64,000 bases of DNA from Gnetum montanum (taxonomy: Eukaryota > Streptophyta > Gnetopsida > Gnetales > Gnetaceae), in NCBI GenBank assembly GCA_015680685.1, contig MNCI01002042.1, positions 449,414 to 513,413 on the forward strand. The letters are read 5' to 3'. Shown here one piece after another: positions 1-10,693 of the stretch; within the stretch, counting starts at the first letter, position 1, and every line of letters begins with the position of its first letter. The notes below the pieces were generated by a model, which ran no database searches, had not been told where the DNA came from, and saw nothing but the letters and a program-made list of their open reading frames with translations. The position numbers were made by a program, and so were the translations under genes.

Positions 1-172
1 GTATTTGCATGGTATGGTTCCCATTTCAAACAGAAATAAAATAAACAAAAAACAATGGAAATTCAAAGCACACCCCATAGACACTATAATCAAATAAATA
101 TTTGCATGGTGTGGCTCCTATTTTTAAAAAAAATGATGTGAATTCAAAGCACACCCTTTAGACAAGCACTAG
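1..172 (+). repeat. about 75-bp tandem units in retroelement tail
   Basis: Two to three imperfect units, each with 'tttgcatggtgtggttc', an A-rich spacer, 'gaattcaaagcacaccc' and 'tagac'. The same unit occurs about three times at 55875-56105, once at 28118-28200, and in reverse orientation near 39420-39530 and 59870-59960, so it is a variable-number repeat of this element family. Confidence 0.7.
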
Positions 173-1373
173 TTATGGGACTAGAAAGACATGTTACCCA
201 TGCCTGAATGTCCCCTCTAACTAAGGCCCTTCCTTACTTCCTACTTCTCTTTTCTTCTCTAATAAGGAGTGATGGTTGTTTTGTGAAAGTACTCTTGTGT
301 CTCAAGGGGGCTGGACTAGTCTTAGAATGATGATGTGAAGTCACTAAATGTGGTTGGTTTTGTTCTAGACCAAGGATGGATCTCATCAAGTTATTTAACC
401 ATAAAATTCACAAGGGACTTCATGTGACCTTAATCAAGAACTCCCTTTCACCCTCTCTCATCCATCTATGCTTTCCATGTTTCACCTCACTCTTGATTTC
501 ATGTTCATATTTCATGTCCTAATTTGAAATGTCGAAATTCTTACGTAGTTTTTTTGGATTTTTTGTACTTAACCTTACATAACCATTAATCATCCATGGG
601 GCCCACAGACTCCTCAGTTTGAAGTTATGCAAGGGTAATAAAAGACATGTGCCTGCTTTAGGGAGGATCCACTTGCATATCTTTTGGTTGGGTTAGTTAA
701 GTTCTTTATTCTTAGACACTCTTACAATCAAATCCTTTTGTTTACCTCATCAATGACATCCGATTGTGCACATCTTCATAACATTTTTTAGTGAACTTTC
801 CTTTTTATTGTTGTGAATTCTTACACCCTCTTCAAATATTTCCTTGTATATAAATTTTTCAAATTTAATGAACCACTTATCTATTTTACCCTATTTGTCA
901 GTCTTCCACTAACACTCTTAAAGGAATTAATCTACCACAATCACAACCTAGCTGAGTGTAACCATCGACGAGACAAGTTACTTAATAGCTATGTGTTACA
1001 CATTGCATACTAATTTGAATTTTTTTTGTGATTGTAGTGGGAAGCATGGACTGGAAGTGGGACTATCTTCACCAAGGATGATGCAACAATACCATACGAC
1101 GAGGATCGTTCATGACCATTGAATCTTCTCTTTTGTTCTTCGGCTACCAAGAGGCATTGGATGTCAATTTTATCTAGGGTGTCCACTTCTCTTATCATAA
1201 ACATATAATTTTGTAATGATTCTAACTCTATACACTTGGGCACTTAGAGTTCATTGTTCTATCTAAGTCAATTTGTATGTCAGTCAATAATCCCATACCT
1301 TTCCAATATTTGTAAGAAACTTGTTCCTCCTCTTCTTCACTCGAGGATGAGTTTTCATTCAATCATGGCGGTA
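1..1373 (+). mobile_element. 3' noncoding tail of a plus-strand LTR retrotransposon (left-truncated by window)
   Basis: This stretch matches, block by block, the tail between integrase and 3' LTR of element B (about 55860-57318): the same 'ctttgcatggtgtggttc' tandem units, the same polypyrimidine 'cttctcttttcttctc' block, the same 'gtgtgttacacattgcatac' segment, and the same run into a decayed purine tract (atggcggta) just before the LTR. It holds no convincing coding sequence; the small frames inside it are unsupported. The coding part of the element lies left of the window. Confidence 0.7.
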
Positions 1374-2210
1374 TGATGAATCATGTTTTAACTAGCTCTG
1401 ATATCATATAATTGATATCAAAGCCTCGATATCAAATATTCGATGTCGAAGCCTAGGACGTGATGTTGAATATCCAATATCGCGAGGTATATGTCGGCCT
1501 ATAAATATAGCACTTAGGCTCACAATTTTCATAAGTTTTTTATATAGTTTTGATTACCTTTTTTCATAGTTAGCGAAGCTCTTGTAGTTTGTTTTCTCTA
1601 GAGTTAGAATATTTTCTGAGTACTTGCAGTAGGAGTCTAAGTGTGTAGGGATCTTTGTTTGAGCACTGATGTTCTTGAGCAGAGCAATGTGACATGAATA
1701 AAAATGAATCCTTTTGATCATCCTTGTAGCACTAAGAATAGATTAAATGTTTTCTTGATGCAATTAATTTTTAGTTGTTAATGAACACAAGCATGACCAT
1801 CTTGAGCATATGTGTAGCACTTGGTAACTTAGAAATGCTTAACGTTTAGTAGCCTAGTAGTGCTATATGTGTTCAGGATGTGTTTGGATGGTAGGAATGG
1901 GTACTTGTGTTAGGATAGCTAGGCAGTAGAATAATTAGATATTAAATTCATCTACATTCCATTTTTGTTGTAGGTGATTAAACTTACAAAACATAAAAAT
2001 GATAAAACTCATGTGCCTCAATTACACTTAAACCATATCCTTGAGCTCCACAAGTGTAGTTGGAAAGACAATGAACATTCTCAATGTCCATTTCACTTCT
2101 TAGAGAATTAGTGCACTAGAGAACTATAGGTCCATGGAATTTGATCGAATCACGCGTGAATGCCTTAGTGATTTGTATGGTCAGGCATAGGGATACCTTG
2201 CTGCTCATCA
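1374..2210 (+). mobile_element. 3' LTR (TGATGAATC...CTCATCA)
   Basis: 837-bp LTR aligned with 52010-52849 and 57319-58175. It opens with TGATGAATC just after a purine-tract remnant and closes with CTCATCA. It carries GATATC/GATGTC palindromes upstream of a TATA box (TATAAATA, 1500-1507). The sequence after it is ORF X of another element, not a PBS, which makes this a 3' LTR nested in older retroelement DNA. Confidence 0.75.
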
Positions 2211-3965
2211 CACCTCTTGGGTAGAAATGATGAAGGACAAAGTTCCTACCAAGGTGATAAAAGAGGAGTAGCCACCACCACCACCCACACATGAGCAAAT
2301 AATGTTGGAGTAGCTTGTTTTCATTGAGTTCATGCATAAACTCTGTGAGCAACTCCTGCAGCAGTAGCATGAAAGACTGAGTTATGGTGAACCCTCTATC
2401 TACAAACTAGTATTGAGTCATCTCAATCAGGTAGCACAATCCATCAGTAAGATGGAGGATCAATGCTAATGTTTTCTGCTCAAAGAATGCAGGTGCTCAA
2501 AAGATTAAATCCTAGAGCCTGAGAGGTAATTGTATCTCTCTCTCAACAATAGAAATTCCTAAAAATATTTGAGAATGCCTCTACCTTTTTAGTGCATTTA
2601 GAGGAGGGTGAGCAGTCAATTTTTCTGGTGATGCAACACCAAGGATAGGAGATAGTGGTAGAGGTGGTAGCTGATAGAGTGGTTGATGCACTCAATATTC
2701 CTACGACATCTATACCAAATGTTGCTACACTTAGAGACATGTAGGTGTCTACAGGAGTACCAAGTGGGAGATTCAATTCAACCTAGCATGAAGAGTTGCT
2801 AAACTGAATCGATTCCAGATATCTTTGATATCTCAAAAACCATTTCAAACAACCAGTCAAAGTTACTTAAGACTAAGGGAAATGTTCTCATTGCCAATGC
2901 CCAACTGAAAATAGCTTGAGTTGAGATTCAATGCTTAGCTACCAAACTTGGGAAACTCAAAGCTTACCTTGTTGATCCCACTGTACTTAGCCAAGCAATC
3001 TCAAGAGATGAAGCTTTTAAACAACTTCAACAAAAACTCCAAGAGGCTAAGTATGTAAAGGAGTCAATGATCTTTGAGCAATCCTTAGCTGATAACACTG
3101 CCTACAATATTCAAAGGGACTTGTCAGAGGTTCACTAGGAGAACATAAGGCTAACCTAAGAAAACCATCACCTGCAAAATGTTGAGCTATAAAAAGACTA
3201 GATGGTTGAGATCATCCAATATCAATAGGAGAAACTTACTAGAGTAAACACTGAACTGAGGAGGTTGACTATAGAGAATTAAAATATCCTAATGGAGGAG
3301 GTACATGTCCTTTTCCAAAAGTCTACCATTGAAATTACTACCTAGGAAAATGAGGCCCTTAAGTTTGAAAGGATAAAGAACCATTATAGGGATTTGGTTA
3401 GCTTGCAAAAGGAGATAAATAAAAAACACATCCAATTAATGAAGGAAAAGGTGAATGAGGCCCTCCATCAACTTCAACATGGAGGCAATGTTTGGCAACC
3501 CATCTTTGATGGATGAAATGTATACAACAAAGCTGCAATCTACCTCAAGGAGCTGCAAATTGAGAAGATGATGGAGTACATAGAGCTTGTCAACTTTTGT
3601 TACTCAAACCTAACAATGTCGATAGCTAGAATGCCAAGGTTAGAGTTGGAGAGGAAAGTGGCTAGCTTGTACCTTCTATACGAGGTAGAGTTCAAGCATC
3701 ATAAAGACACCAAGTAGAAGCTTGAGACAGAAAATGCAAAACTTGATGTTTTTAAGGCAAAGTTCACTAATTAAAAATCAATAGCAGAGAACATAGACAA
3801 AAGAATGAATGACTACCAGGAGTTGTAGAATGTATTTAGTGCATTTGACATTAAATGCAAACAGTTTGCTACCTAATTTTTCAATGTCAAGGAGTTGTTT
3901 TCTACAATGCATTATTCTTGAGATGTTCCCATACCAACCCAAATTAGTGATGCTACGTGGACTAT
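2211..3965 (+). pseudogene. ORF X, copy 1 (coiled-coil part), broken
   Basis: Homologous to the minus-strand copies at 31890-33840 and 49610-52009. The reading frame is rich in Glu, Lys, Leu and Gln with a coiled-coil look, contains a proline cluster near 2270, and has recognisable blocks such as QIEKMMEYIELVNF (near 3558) and YEVEFKHHKD (near 3680). Many in-frame stops, mostly TAG, break it. Only the central and C-terminal part is present because the LTR at 1374-2210 cuts it off on the left. Homology to the other copies stops near 3965. Function unknown; it is an extra ORF of LTR retrotransposons, not a host gene. Confidence 0.6.
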
Positions 3966-3969
3966 GCAT

Positions 3970-6160
3970 TGAAACTGCACCAAATTCGGGCAATAGCACT
4001 TTAATGGAAAATTTGTCTAAATGTCGACATGAGGTAAATTTTTTCTAAGTGTTTGGCCCATGATCCCACTACTAGGACTACACTCTAGAGCATAGTTAGC
4101 ATAGCATGCAACATAGAATTGAATTTACAAAATTTTTGAAGTGTCAACAACAATTGCAAAATTATTCTAGGTGTCTTATTATGCTCACTTTCCTCCTGCT
4201 ATGCTCTCAAGCATAGTAAGCGTAGCAGCACTTCCATGGCTAGTTTAGACTAGTGTCAAGCTAGAAGTTGTCAAGCTAGCTTAGCATGAAAGAGGCATTT
4301 GGTAGATTTTATAACTCTTGAAGCTACCCCCCCTACTATGCTCTTAAGCATAACTAGCATAGTAAGAACAAGGACTATAATTTTTGCTAGATTTTTCTAA
4401 GTATCCATGCTATGCCCTATCACATCCTACTACACTCACAAGCATAGTAAGCGTAGCAGCACTAGACTTTAATTTTTTGCAAAATTTGCCTAATTTTTGG
4501 GCTACACTCTAGAGTGTAGCTAATGTAGCAACATAGAACTACCTCCAAAAGTTTTCAAAGCTTAGCACATGCCTTTATTTCAGCTCCAAGACTTCTCCAA
4601 CAAGCAAGATCAACAACTTGTACTTTCTTTACAAGCCCCCTATGTCCTAAAATTGTACCTACGCTTGATCCTACTCGAAAGAGGGTAGAGTGTAGTCCCA
4701 GAGCATAGCCTCCAAATTACACTATTTGCAGGTACATTACAGTATTTTTTGACTTTGACACATGCAGTCTTACCAGTGTAGTCATAGTCTAGTAGTCTCT
4801 CAGGGTCAACTAAAGTACACTAGAGTGTAGCACCAGTTGCTCTAGTGGAAGCATAGCAGAGGTCTGTGTAGCCCCACCTACCCCTTTACCACGTGGTGCT
4901 TGATCCACACTTTATGCTAATCCTAAGCCTATAAATACCCTTACATTACACACTCTAGGGGCTGGCAATTCATTCTAGTAGTGGGCATTTAAAGCATTTG
5001 GTTGGCAAATCCAAGCAATAGTTGCCATTTTTAGAGTACCACTTGGCACTTGAGGCACCTTGAGAACCCTGCACACCAAAGTGTATCAACACCTTGGCAC
5101 CACCTTTGCATCCCATTCAACACCATAGTGCACCGTAGCTCATAAAACACTACAGTAACCATCCTAGTAGGCATAGACTTCATAGTGGATGTTAGTCTTC
5201 ACCCTAGGGCATCCTAGAGACTGTGGCTATGCTACTACTATGCTTGTCTATACACCATGTACCTCCTCAACTCTCATTTGTAATTGTTATGCTCCACATT
5301 TGGGTGGTGCCATTCTCTCTCTTAGACTCCTTTGCATTTTCAAGCATTCCTGATGCATTATTCTTTGACATTTTAGCATTGCATTCACATCTCCTTGCTA
5401 CTTTACACATTTTTGCACATTCACATTATCATTATTGCATCAGAAAATCCCACTTTGTTTAGGCTTAACCAATCCTAGTACTGTTAAGAACACCATTAGA
5501 ATACTTAGCATTATCTTACAATGTTAGCGCTCACATTTCAACTAACCACGCCACCCCCTAATTACACTTGACACCCTGGTTATAGTCGATAAAGTTCCTA
5601 TTTGATCGACAAGACCATCCAGGGAACTCTACTTCTGTTTCCTAGCAAAGGCCCTTACGCAAAGGTGGGGTTGAGGCTGTGCATCCATGAACCCCTCAAT
5701 GTTCTAGCCACTAACATTTTCGATTGCTATAGTTTTCTGGCACTAGAAGGAGGGCCTTGTCATTTCCTTCTATGTTCAATGATAGGCCCACGTGCTCTCT
5801 ACACCTCTGTTACTAGCTTCGAACTAGCATAGATGTGACACCCCTATAATTTTCTACGAGCTGGTTGGTGTAGATTGGTCCCAGTTATCAGTTCCCTTGG
5901 AACCTCGCTAGATGGAAGCCAAAGTGTATTTCTTGCACTTGGACCCTAAACTCTATGTGCCAGTAAGAGCGTAGCTTACCCTCAACATAAGAGCATAGCA
6001 AGCCATAGCCTAGCAAGCATAGCACTAGAGTTAGACATTTTTCCAATAGCACTCTTAGACTTAGCTATCGTTTTAGCATTTCTATACTTAGATACTTTCA
6101 GTAATCGTTATACTTAGCTATTTTCTTTTCAGCATTGCACCTTTTGCATTTTCTCACAGC
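3970..6160 (+). mobile_element. LTR-like region with repeated AGCATAG/CTATGCT palindromes
   Basis: No believable coding sequence. Between about 4070 and 4860 there are at least five copies of an imperfect palindromic module of the form CTATGCTCT-AAGCATAG or CTACACTCTAGAGTGTAG, each followed by a 'taagcgtagcagc'-like tail. A TATA box (TATAAATA, 4930-4937) follows. This arrangement, palindromes then TATA, parallels the U3 of the other LTRs in the window, and a decayed gag starts at 6164. I read it as the LTR and leader of the element whose gag follows, but I could not fix LTR ends, a PBS or a second LTR. Confidence 0.4.
4930..4937 (+). promoter_or_regulatory. TATA box of LTR-like region
   Basis: TATAAATA in the context 'agcctataaatacc', just downstream of the palindrome cluster, same layout as the other LTRs here. 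Confidence 0.4.
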
Positions 6161-6163
6161 AAC

Positions 6164-8475
6164 ATGAACCCTGAAGAGCCTTCAACCTCTACCTCAAGTG
6201 CGATCATTGTTCAACCTATTTAGTAGGAATTCACAATTAACATTCCTAGAGCCAAGGGCCCCATCTTTGTGGGAAGGCATTCCCTCAGGATTTGTAACTA
6301 ATGTCTCGAGCACATGATGCTCGACAAAGACAAATACAACTTTCTTTGTGCAAACTCCAAGTGGGCATCCCCTTAGACTACCAAGAGTTGGATGCAAAGC
6401 GAGGTTATGAGCTCATACATTGGAATGAGAGGGAGTACTTCCCTGCTCCTAATGATCTTATCCCCCTCACCGAGACCTTTCAATGGATGCTTAACTAACT
6501 CATTCGACTGAGTGGGTTGAATGAGCATGACACAACAACCGACTATGAGGAGCCCCTACAGGATAGGCAAGAGGAATTCAAGGCTCACTCAGAGAATGAG
6601 AATCCCTTCTACATCTCTTTCCTACCACCTACCTCTAATGTGGCTCCCTTGCAATCTCAACCATCTACCTTCTTTGAGGTAGTAATGTCTCCCTTGTCAA
6701 TACCTAGGCTGACATCTATTATTGCAAGCCATCAAGCGCATACGCATCAGGGTCTAGGACTGTCTATCACCCTACCCTTTGTCGTCTTAGCACAATCTAT
6801 GCAATCCTTTATGCTGGCATTTGTGATGCTGACCTAGCCCTTCGTGCACACAGTGCTGACATCCTAGCCACACATGAGTTAGGCATCATATCTCCCATCT
6901 ACCTCGGTGGTGCCCCCTATGGTAGCCCCAGCCACAACCAAGTGGTGGGGCCCTACCTCTATGTCCTAGGCACAACACATGCAATAGCAACACACACAAC
7001 AACCTCCACAGCAATATACTCAATAAGCATCCCACATGATTGCACAACCTATAGTGGGACTATGGACCATGCTAACAGCACATCTAGTTACACATCCAAT
7101 GTAGCCCACTGCCCCCACATCAAGCCTAAATCAAGCCTTCCAACTCATTCAAACACTCACTGAAGAGGTCAAACAGCTTAATGCCACCTCTTTTGATACA
7201 ATCCAAGCGATGGACTTCTATCAAGATGACCTTATTAGTCCTATTGTCCCATCACTGACCTTGCCTCTTGGCATCTAACTTCCCCAATTTATCAAATATA
7301 ACAGTGAAGGGGACCACCACACCCATCTAGTGACCTTTTGATCCAAGTGCCTTTTGTTGTAGGCATGGCCACATGTGATCATTCACATGTTTCCCATGTC
7401 CCTAACTAGCAAGGGGCTAGACTTGTACCGTGTGCTCCCTAGGGTCTTGATATCTTTGTTGGAGGATTTGTTTAGCCAATTTGTCACTTTCTTCAAGTAC
7501 AACTTGAAGGCTAAGGTGACCTTGGATCAACTCATGTAGATCAAGCAGGGCCACATAGAGCTCGTTCAAAAGTTCATTCAATGATGGAGTGCTATACTCA
7601 ATGAAATTTGTGAGCCTATTGGGGAAACCCATCTAGTGGCCATTTTTAGGAGCGCAGTAAACAACTTCATCAAGTCAAAGTTGTACCACCTTACCGTACA
7701 TTCCTTGAGCCAAGCGTTGGCTCAAATGAAAAGCATTTAGGATGTGACAAAATCCAATAAGGATTCAACCTACATGGCCTACAAGAATGCACACATGAAG
7801 AAAGACAAGGAGAATGGCAAGGCAATGACAACAGTTGCAGCAGTGGCCAATGAGCTAATCCGAACAACACTAAACCAATGGCCAAGGCAACCAAGGCCCC
7901 AGCTAACAATAAGGCAACTAGCTCTGGCACTATAGAGACCACCCAACCTAAACCATCGGTGACCATGGGCCAAGCTACCCCAAGGCCAAACTTTGAGCAT
8001 AAGGACCACTTAAAGTATATGCCATTGCCCATTAAGCTATCAAAATGTTTGGGTCAGCTACTTCATGCTAGGCACATCCAATATAAGCAAATGTCTGAAG
8101 ATGCTCACAAGCATCATGATTACTACTACGAGCTCCTCAAAAACCCATTAGGAATCACACCAGATGAGCCTCTAGTTTTCAAACACTTTAGGTAGGACCA
8201 GTTTTGCCATTATCATCAATTACTTGGCCATAACACAGACTTCTACATGGCCTTATGGGATGACATACAATTCATGATTGACCAAGGCCAACTGGTTCTT
8301 GATTCAACCAACCTACTTTACCCAAAAAATCAATCAATGAAGGTCTACAAAGACCCTTTCAACACAAGTGGTGCAGGCTATGTCATCAATGCCATCAGCA
8401 TTGATGACAACGTAGGACTAGTTGGGGGTTCACATCGTAGGACTAGGTGGGGTAAACCAAATTTGCTTTTCTAGG
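6164..8475 (+). pseudogene. Ty3/gypsy gag (Tat-like), degenerate
   Basis: A gag-like reading in several frames with many stops. It opens with ATG at 6164 (MNPEEPSTSTSS), passes through a Gln/Pro-rich segment, then a retrotransposon gag core around 7270-7740 (LPQFIKYNSEGDHHTHLVTF, then SLLEDLFSQFVTFFKYN) and a zinc-knuckle remnant near 8200-8290 (FCHYHQLLGHNTD) followed by an acidic/hydrophobic stretch as in gags of the Tat/Ogre type. Protease and polymerase are missing; recognisable sequence ends about 8475. Stops at TAG and TAA replace expected Gln codons in several places. Not functional. Confidence 0.6.
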
Positions 8476-8479
8476 TTTC

Positions 8480-9756
8480 AATTTTACTTTCCTCTTTCTC
8501 AATCTTTTCTTCATGCTAAATCAATTTCGTTAAGAGTTAAAAATCAAATTGGAGCTTAAAGTCATGTAGACTATTAACAATTAAAGTCCTTTGTCCTACC
8601 AACTTTAACCTACCAAGTACTTTAAATGCTGCTGCCTAGTCATATTTTTGAAACTTTTTTTTACCACATTAATAAAAGACGAAATTGATACAACTTAAAA
8701 ATAAAATTAATGTAACCTGAAAATAAAATTGGTATTTATCATTTACTTATTTCAAAAGAAAAATTACTATTCAAATCAATGAATTTAATTGGTCAAAGGA
8801 ATATTTTTTTTTAGTTTGATACACAGTAACAAAAATATCTTGGATGGTGCTGAAGACCCAGCATGGGATTAGCAGGCGATTGGCTTAACGAGGCACCAGT
8901 AAAACAGACTTTGAAAATGTTAAAATAAACAAATATATTATCCAGAAAAATAACTTATCCACCAAAGTCCATATGCTTTTAGCATAAGGGTAAAATAATG
9001 ATGGGAAATACAAATATTAATGGCATAAAGTACCCCTTCCTTTTCTTAGTGCATGTTTCTGACATAGAATAACATCAAATCAATATTTTGCCGGCTTAAA
9101 CTTGAAAGATCTTCTACCCGACTTCACGAAACTCTCTGTCAGCAGAATGAGGTTGCAGCTGCTGCTCTGACTACTGTTATGAAACTTGGAGACCTAGCTT
9201 ACTTGCAACGTCCGGAATGTCTAAAAATGATTTGCTAGAATGTCTAAAAATGATTTTTATTGTAAAAACTTTAGTTCAAGAAAAAAGACAAAACATAATA
9301 AATGGAAACAAAAGTTTTAAGTCTTCAATTTCCAAACCTATAATCAAATTAAAATTTTAGAACTAATTTCCCAGGTTGGATCAGGTTGGATTCTAATAAA
9401 AAGCACTAAGATGACCCTTCTACGCAAGCGCAAGTTACGACGTAAATCGTGTACCATATTCATGGCCTACCCTTTTCATCTTTATGTGGGCATGAACGCA
9501 GTGGGCTTTAAAAGTTAAGACTTCCATTCCCCATGCCATGTGTTAGACTCCAAGTTGACGGAAATATTATTTCCGCGTGTCTCCGAGATCGGGTCTCGCA
9601 CTCTTGTCAAGATTTGCCCACCACCAAGTTCCATTATCGACAGATACCTGGTGGTAAAGGACTGCGTTTTACTATCGGTCATCACCTACTGCAGTTTCAA
9701 TTATTCTCTTGCGTCTAGTCTAACACACAATCATAAAGATTTCATGTCTGGTGCCT
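8480..9756. other. intergenic DNA upstream of receptor kinase, with duplicated gene 5' end
   Basis: AT-rich spacer without convincing genes. It contains the partial duplicate at 8842-9185. The rest (9190-9756) is unique-looking; two short open frames near 9533-9872 have no recognisable similarity and lie in the presumed upstream region of the kinase gene, so I do not call them. Confidence 0.5.
8842..9185 (+). pseudogene. duplicated 5' flank and start of the lectin receptor kinase, truncated
   Basis: This segment aligns with the DNA leading into the real gene (parts of 9757-10310): shared blocks include 'gaggcacca', 'aacatcaaatca.tattttg', 'cttgaaagatcttctac' and the start region ATGAGGTTGCAG. 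In this copy the ATG is at 9147-9149 and a TGA stops the frame after seven codons (MRLQLLL). Similarity ends a few dozen bases later. It is a dead fragment left by tandem duplication of the gene's 5' end. Confidence 0.75.
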
Positions 9757-10269
9757 GGTGCAGGAGACCCAGCACAAGATTGGCTCAGAGAGGCACCACC
9801 AGTCAATCAGGGGTGTCGGACCCGAAAAGAAGTTCTATTGATATTAACAGTGTATCAGTTACAGTAACCTGAACTAGTCATAGGGTTAAGGGGAAGGGGG
9901 AACCTGAGAGCACTATGCATGAAACGCGGGACCAGCCTTATAAATAAAAGAGTATTAAGGGAGGAAACCCGAATTGGGGCACCACCAAGTCAATCAGACA
10001 GTGGGAATGTTAGAATAGATAAATATGTCATCGAGAAACATAACTCGTCTACCCAATTCTATATGCCGGTGCCAGAAGGCTAAAATAATAATGAGGATGG
10101 TAGAGACAAATGATAATGGCATATCGTAACCTAACCAGTCCTTTTTCTTAGTGTGTGTTTGTTCCGCAACAACTGTAGCGAAATAGGATAAACATCAAAT
10201 CAGTATTTTGCTGGCTAAAACTTGAAAGATCTTCTACCAGAGTTTACGCAACTCTCTGGCAACTTCAGA
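9757..10269 (+). promoter_or_regulatory. presumed promoter/5' leader of receptor kinase gene
   Basis: Second member of the 5' duplication. Compared with the copy at 8842-9185 it has an insertion of roughly 180 bp bounded by two versions of 'ggcaccaccaagtcaatcag' (near 9799 and 9976). A TATA-like box lies in the insertion. The last 80 bases before the ATG are the best conserved between the two copies. Confidence 0.45.
9939..9946 (+). promoter_or_regulatory. candidate TATA box
   Basis: TATAAATA about 330 bp upstream of the ATG at 10270. No nearer TATA box is obvious. It falls in the segment absent from the dead upstream duplicate. Confidence 0.35.
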
Positions 10270-10693
10270 ATGAGGTTGCAGCGGCTGCTATGGCTACGGC
10301 TGTGTTTGTTGCTTTTCTTGCATCATGGCGGGGCTGCACAAACGGATCGCCTGCAATTTGGAGAAAGTTTGAGCCCCGATCAAACAAGAAAATCCAGCAG
10401 CGGAGTTTTCGCTTTGGGATTCTTTAATCTAAGTGATCCTGGTCCTGCAGTTGGCACGCAGAGCAGCAGAAACAGAAGATGGTACTTGGGCATCTGGTAT
10501 ACCAACGTTGCCACGTTCACATCGGTCTGGGTGGCTAACAGAGCCAACCCTATTTCTGCAGCGGCCTTATCCTCCACTTCGTTCAACATCTCTCAGGATG
10601 GACTGTCGTTGCAGCTCCTCAGCAACGGATCCACCGTTTGGTCCTCCAAATCGTCCCGGAAACGCGCATCCTTTGCACTGATCCAAAATGACG
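10270..10693 (+). CDS. receptor kinase exon 1: signal peptide and bulb-lectin domain
   Basis: Starts MRLQRLLWLRLCLLLF, a hydrophobic signal peptide with likely cleavage after GGAA. The bulb-lectin marks follow: ESLSPDQT, SGVFALGFF, WYLGIWY, VWVANRANPIS and the 'TVWSS' end. The donor used for the shortest protein is GT at 10694-10695 (GACG/gtatga). It joins exon 2 to read FALIQND-GNLVL, the expected end of this domain. A second donor lies 42 bp further on at 10736. Confidence 0.85.

Noticed and set aside
2116-2370. Minus-strand frame with WWWW, which looks like a membrane protein
   Set aside because: It is the complement of the Pro-rich part (PPPPP) of ORF X and the LTR end.
9533-9872. Two overlapping open frames of 61 and 110 codons upstream of the kinase
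   Set aside because: No recognisable motifs, overlapping frames, and they lie in the presumed promoter with no sign of conservation in the duplicated copy.
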